A stretch of 26,544 bases of DNA from an uncultured Prevotella sp. (lineage in GTDB: Bacteria; Bacteroidota; Bacteroidia; Bacteroidales; Bacteroidaceae): NCBI GenBank assembly GCA_905211345.1, contig CAJMAO010000012.1, positions 1 through 26,544 of the forward strand, read 5' to 3'. The position numbers were made by a program, and so were the translations under genes. Positions 23,709 through 26,544 of this stretch are shown here, piece after piece; position 1 is the first letter of the stretch, and every line of letters starts with the position of its first letter. The notes under the pieces are model-generated. The model was given only the letters and a program-made list of their open reading frames with translations, did no database searches and was not told the DNA's origin.

Positions 23709-24395
23709 TCACGGTCTTTTCTCTGCCGAAACAGTAACTTGTATGCTGAATCTAGGGTTGAAATTATACTTTATGGCCGCCCCGATGCGGTCGCCTACGC
23801 GGCCCATGTCATAAAGAGGCATGGGCATTCTTTTATCCACCAGCGACTTCCGCCCGAACAGATAGCCCTCCCAATGCTCGTCAAACTTATAGCCGAGCAC
23901 GGCGTTCAGCCCTGCGTCATGGTAGGCATCGTGCGCCCAGTACAGGTTGTTCAGGTATCCGCCTACGGCCAACGACAGCTTGCCCGTCAGCGGAACGGCA
24001 TACATTGCGGCCACACTGTTGCTGAAGCCTACCCCGTGCCACGGGCCGTCGCCAAACGTTCCGAACACCGAGGCACCGAGGCTAACGTTCAGGCCGCGGT
24101 GCAGTTGCCAGTCGTAAAAGCCCGGCCAGTCGTAAGGATACATATTTATATATGTTTGCCCAAAGCTGTTAAGCACAGGCAGATGCAGCGAATCGGCAGG
24201 CTCAAGTGGTTCGCCGCGGTATCCGTCGTAGACATACATGCCGGCCGGAGCGTCGCTTCCGCCGATAATATCCAACCCCTGTTCAGGCATATCCACGCCT
24301 ACTGAATCAGGCGGCAGCGGCTCATGTTCCGTTTCCTGTGCGCCAGCAACTATATAAGCCATGCACAACGATAATATGACTGCCAATCTTTTCAT
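23709..24395 (-). CDS. Exported protein of unknown function, probably outer-membrane, 228 aa
   Basis: I do not recognise the family. The signal peptide MKRLAVILSLCMAYIVAGAQ is followed by an acidic, Pro-rich stretch (ETEHEPLPPDSVGVDMPEQG) and a short motif YVYDGYRGEPLEP. From about residue 85 onward, glycine- and aromatic-rich segments (WQLHRGLNVSLGASVFGTFG, LTGKLSLAVGGYLNNLYWA, RIGAAIKYNFNPRFSIQVTV) look like beta strands of a small barrel. It starts with the ATG at 24395 (a GTG lies one codon earlier). A consensus promoter sits almost on top of the start. It is convergent with copA; a link to metals is possible but unsupported. Confidence 0.7.
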   Translation of the reverse strand: MKRLAVILSLCMAYIVAGAQETEHEPLPPDSVGVDMPEQGLDIIGGSDAPAGMYVYDGYRGEPLEPADSLHLPVLNSFGQTYINMYPYDWPGFYDWQLHRGLNVSLGASVFGTFGDGPWHGVGFSNSVAAMYAVPLTGKLSLAVGGYLNNLYWAHDAYHDAGLNAVLGYKFDEHWEGYLFGRKSLVDKRMPMPLYDMGRVGDRIGAAIKYNFNPRFSIQVTVSAEKRP

Positions 24396-24402
24396 CACGA
24401 TA

Positions 24403-24433
24403 CAAAGATAATCGTAAACACCGTAAACACAAA
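24403..24433 (-). promoter_or_regulatory. Promoter directly before the exported protein
   Basis: On the minus strand, TTTG (24433-24430), 19 bp, TATCTTTG (24410-24403). Only 7 nt separate the -7 box from the ATG, so the transcript should have almost no leader. Confidence 0.75.
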
Positions 24434-24530
24434 AACCTTCATCCGTTTTTTGCCTTTATTATCCTTTCACACCCTTGATTTTTGACAAATTCACAACCGC
24501 CTGTATTCCAACATGTTACCTCTCGGTCTG

Positions 24531-24614
24531 CAAAACACGGCCTTTCACGTTCCAAAAGACGGCATATTGCAGGCCGAAAGGCGGCCTTTTGCAGCGTGAA
24601 AGGCCATGTTTTAG
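24531..24614. repeat. 22-bp-period palindromic repeat array (4 units)
   Basis: Cores CGG at 24538, 24560 and 24582, then CCA at 24604, are exactly 22 bp apart. The outer units are inverted copies: 24532-24549 and 24595-24612 pair over 18 bp with one mismatch. The first unit matches the one at window position 9. Confidence 0.82.
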
Positions 24615-24679
24615 AAAACAGTAAAATATGGCATGTTTGTTAAATTTGCATAACACGCTACCTGAAATCAAGCTTTTTA

Positions 24680-24687
24680 TATCTTTG
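24680..24687 (+). promoter_or_regulatory. Possible -7 box for the GC-rich module
   Basis: TATCTTTG; the nearest TTTG upstream (24645) is too far (31 bp). If used, the leader before the OmpA-type gene is about 270 nt and structured. Confidence 0.4.
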
Positions 24688-24700
24688 TAAAGTCATAAGC

Positions 24701-24728
24701 CGTCAATGATGCTTATTGACGCTTTTAT
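24701..24728 (+). terminator. Promoter-proximal hairpin, possible attenuator
   Basis: Stem CGTCAAT / ATTGACG (24701-24707, 24715-24721) followed by CTTTTATT, about 10 nt after the expected start of a transcript from the 24680 box. Confidence 0.4.
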
Positions 24729-24831
24729 TGGACATAAACCTTTCAACCTGACGCCAATGTACAAACACTGCGTTAAACCACAACGGCCACACGGAATACG
24801 CCTAGGCAAGGCGGCTACTGCACGCGCACGC

Positions 24832-24857
24832 CAAGGCGGAAGCGTAATTCCGCCTTG
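24832..24857. repeat. 10-bp perfect hairpin in the leader
   Basis: CAAGGCGGAA / TTCCGCCTTG with a 6-nt loop. CAAGGCGG also occurs directly at 24808-24815. No T-tract follows. Confidence 0.6.
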
Positions 24858-24964
24858 CGGCGCGGATTCAGGGGCTTCCGGTTTTTACCCCCGTATGCGG
24901 ATTTAAGCCCGTCAGAAGGCTTTTAAGCGCTTTTACGGCGATTTTTTCGCCACGTCCACTTAAC

Positions 24965-26162
24965 TTGTTCTCCACTGCCTTGCTGCTCATGGCACTGACA
25001 TGCGCGGCAGGCACGGCCCGTGCCGCACGGCATGCGGCGGCAGACTCCACAGACAGACGGGGCTGGTACGCCGGCATCGAGGGTGGGGTGCCTTTCGCCG
25101 TAAGCTCGTTCGCTGACGGAAACGTGCGCGCTGGATGGCAGGCCGGGATGTTCGCGGGCTACGCCTTCAGCCGCGCCGTCTCGCTCGAGGCGCAAGCCTC
25201 ATGGGGGCGGGCCGGAACGGGGGCGAGGCCGTGCTGCACCGAAACCGGATACTGGCTGGGAGCCGACGGACGGCAATACTACGCACCCGCCGACGGCATG
25301 GACGGATGGGAATACGGCTCGCTCAAGAGCCGTGTCGCAACGCAAAGCTACGGACTGCAGCTCAACCTGAACGTCCTACCGTGGCTGGGGGCGAGCCCGG
25401 AGACAAGATGGAGCCTCGACATCTCACCGCGCGCCGCAGCCATGGGCACAAAGGCGAGGCTGTACGACATCCCCTCGGGCAGGATGGCTGCAAGCCGGAC
25501 TACGCGATGGCACTTCGCCGCGGGATTCCGCCTGCAGGGCTCTTACGAAGTGGACGGCAGGATAAGGCTCGGGATGTACACGGGATTGACGTTCCTCACG
25601 GGCGACGGAATGGACGGCATACCACGCCGCGCACACTCGTCTAACTACCTGTGGGAGAGCGGGGTGCGACTGGCCGTCAGCTTCGGGAAGGGCAAGGCGA
25701 AAGCCGCCGCGCCCTCTTGCACGCCGCCAATAGCTCCCATACGGCACGGGCAAAAGCCCGGACACGCGGCCGAAAGACCCGCCACCGGGGCCGCCGGCAC
25801 AGAAGCCGGTACGGCACAAGCTGGAGAAAAAGCAGGCCACATTCCCGGTGATATTCTTCGACTTCAATTCCGCATCCGTGCGACCAGCGGAGCGCGCCAA
25901 GGCAGAGGCCATTGCACGAACCATGGCCTCCGACACCGCCATGCGCGTGCGACTGACCGGCTGGTGCGACCGCAAGGGTACGGCGCAGGCGAACCAGCGG
26001 GTGTCGCTGCGACGCGCAGAAGCCGTCAAGAGGCTGCTCGTGAGCCTCGGCATTGATGCGGAGCGCATAGAGACGGACGGCAAGGGGACTGACCACACGC
26101 TGCCCGACGCGGACAAGGCGCGCCGCGTCGTAACGGTAAAGACTGGGGAGGTACAGCCATGA
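24965..26162 (+). pseudogene. OmpA-family barrel protein split by a frameshift (about 398 codons if repaired)
   Basis: The first frame (from TTG 24965) encodes a signal-like segment (LLLMALTCAAGTARA) and an outer-membrane barrel: GWYAGIEGGVPFAVSSFADG, FAGYAFSRAVSLEAQASWG, FRLQGSYEVDGRIRLGMYTG, VRLAVSFGKG. After about 25735 this frame turns into arginine-rich nonsense. A different frame opens at 25734 with a Pro/Lys linker (KLEKKQATFPV) leading into an OmpA C-terminal domain. One extra base explains the shift; the G4 run at 25787-25790 is a good candidate because removing one G joins RPATG to PPAQKPVRHKLEKK. No ATG is found at the expected start: the codon before NLFSTALLL is CTT. Reading: decayed gene, phase-variable gene, or sequencing error. 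It is probably first in a surface/fimbria-like operon. Confidence 0.72.
25848..26162 (+). CDS. OmpA C-terminal domain fragment, about 104 aa
   Basis: In-frame coding part downstream of the frameshift, possible GTG start at 25848, though it is better seen as the 3' part of the split gene. FFDFNSASVRPAERAKAEAI is the typical OmpA-domain opening; RLTGWCDRKGTAQANQRVSL and RRAEAVKRLLVSLGID contain the peptidoglycan-binding Asp and Arg positions (D in GWCD, R in LRRAEAV); IETDGKGTDHTLPDADKARR closes the domain. The product would anchor the outer membrane to peptidoglycan. Its stop overlaps the next gene's ATG (ATGA). Confidence 0.75.
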   Translation: MIFFDFNSASVRPAERAKAEAIARTMASDTAMRVRLTGWCDRKGTAQANQRVSLRRAEAVKRLLVSLGIDAERIETDGKGTDHTLPDADKARRVVTVKTGEVQP

Positions 26163-26544
26163 AACACATTCTTATATATATGAAAGCCGCCCTGGCGGCA
26201 CTCGTATTGTGCCTCGCCATGCCCTCGTGCACCGACGAGGCGCACGACGGAGGCCGCGGAATCACCGTGGAGCTTGACCGCTCGGCGTGCCCCGACGCGG
26301 TTATTGACGAGGTGACAATAACCATTACGGCCGACGGCGGGGCGTATAGTATGAGCCGCACGTTCACCGACATGAAGGCCCTGGCAGCCACCCTGTTCCG
26401 CGTTCCGCCGGGATGCTACACCGTCACGGCCGCCACCCCAAGCGGACTCGGCGGCAAGGCGCGCACCTGCGTGGACGAGGGCGACGTGCGCCGCGTGACT
26501 ATCCGCATGGCCGCAGGCGGCGCGGAGCAGCCCCTGTTGCGGCT
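26159..26544 (+). CDS. Lipoprotein, FimB/Mfa2-like, partial at the window edge
   Basis: Open reading frame from ATG 26159 (overlapping the previous stop as ATGA) to the end of the window, at least 128 residues. The lipoprotein signal is MKHILIYMKAALAALVLCLA followed by MPSC (Cys24). The acidic residues right after the Cys (TDE) resemble the surface-export signal of Bacteroidetes lipoproteins. The mature part ITVELDRSACPDAVIDEVTI and FRVPPGCYTVTAATPSG is beta-sandwich-like, reminiscent of FimB/Mfa2 or related fimbrial accessory lipoproteins. That family call is tentative since the C-terminal part is missing. Composition is as GC-rich as the preceding gene. Confidence 0.65.
   Translation, partial: MKHILIYMKAALAALVLCLAMPSCTDEAHDGGRGITVELDRSACPDAVIDEVTITITADGGAYSMSRTFTDMKALAATLFRVPPGCYTVTAATPSGLGGKARTCVDEGDVRRVTIRMAAGGAEQPLLR

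Larger units (their letters stand above)
24434..24964. other. Intergenic region before the OmpA-type gene
   Basis: This 531-bp stretch, between divergent genes, contains the 22-bp-period array (24531-24614), two candidate -7 boxes (TAAATTTGC at 24641 and TATCTTTG at 24680) and several hairpins. An ORF of 66 codons (24706-24906) has no recognisable domain and overlaps the hairpins, so I do not call it. Base composition turns GC-rich from about 24780 onward. Confidence 0.55.

Noticed and set aside
24706..24906. 66-codon ORF before the OmpA-type gene
   Set aside because: Starts inside a hairpin, crosses a second hairpin, and has no signal peptide or domain.

Overview
The window looks like a chromosomal segment from a member of the Bacteroidales, most likely Prevotella or a close relative. 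The evidence is the promoters and the gene content. The promoters carry the Bacteroidetes -33 TTTG / -7 TAnnTTTG signature with 19-20 bp between the boxes. The genes include an Rpb6-type omega subunit beside bamD and DUF4293, DUF3078 and DUF4468 proteins, a Porin_10-type putative porin, a DPP5-like S9 peptidase, and an OmpA-like plus lipoprotein pair at the right edge. Taxonomy is inferred from these marks, not from a search.

Layout. 156-7725, all minus strand: an MFS transporter, a secreted S9 dipeptidyl-peptidase-like enzyme, yidC and pyrG. 7895-9687: a DUF3078 outer-membrane protein convergent with a DUF1573 protein. 9688-10484: a 797-bp gap without genes. 10485-13815: a DUF4468 protein, a 76-aa two-helix membrane protein and a putative porin. 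13956-16405: a PLP aminotransferase translationally coupled to a LolC/E-FtsX-type permease. 16411-18447: uvrB on the minus strand. 18812-20458: bamD-rpb6-DUF4293. 20637-20982: tRNA-Cys and tRNA-Arg. 21056-23610: a metal-response pair, an AraC regulator with an N-terminal metal-binding motif followed by a CopA-like P1B ATPase. 23709-24395: an unknown exported protein. 24965 to the end: a visibly GC-richer module with an OmpA-type gene broken by a frameshift, then a lipoprotein that runs off the window.

Most interesting features. (1) A dispersed intergenic repeat of AAAGRCGGYCTTT-like imperfect palindromes. Successive cores lie exactly 22 bp apart, four per array, at three loci that all lie between divergent genes. 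(2) A copper-type ATPase with almost no nucleotide-binding domain: only about 52 residues separate the phosphorylated Asp from the SGD motif. A perfect 9-bp inverted repeat brackets its -7 box, and an HMA-like AraC regulator lies just upstream. (3) Perfect inverted repeats of 29 and 41 bp that fill convergent gene junctions and, at copA, encode the protein's last residues. (4) An 18-bp perfect palindrome in the aminotransferase promoter. (5) A decayed or phase-shifted OmpA gene in the GC-rich module.

Functionally, much of the window serves the cell envelope: membrane insertion (YidC), outer-membrane assembly (BamD), outer-membrane barrels, a lipoprotein-release-type permease, and peptide digestion with possible uptake. 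Housekeeping genes (pyrG, uvrB, rpoZ/rpb6, tRNAs) and the metal-efflux pair make up the rest. No insertion sequence, CRISPR array, rRNA or phage gene was seen.
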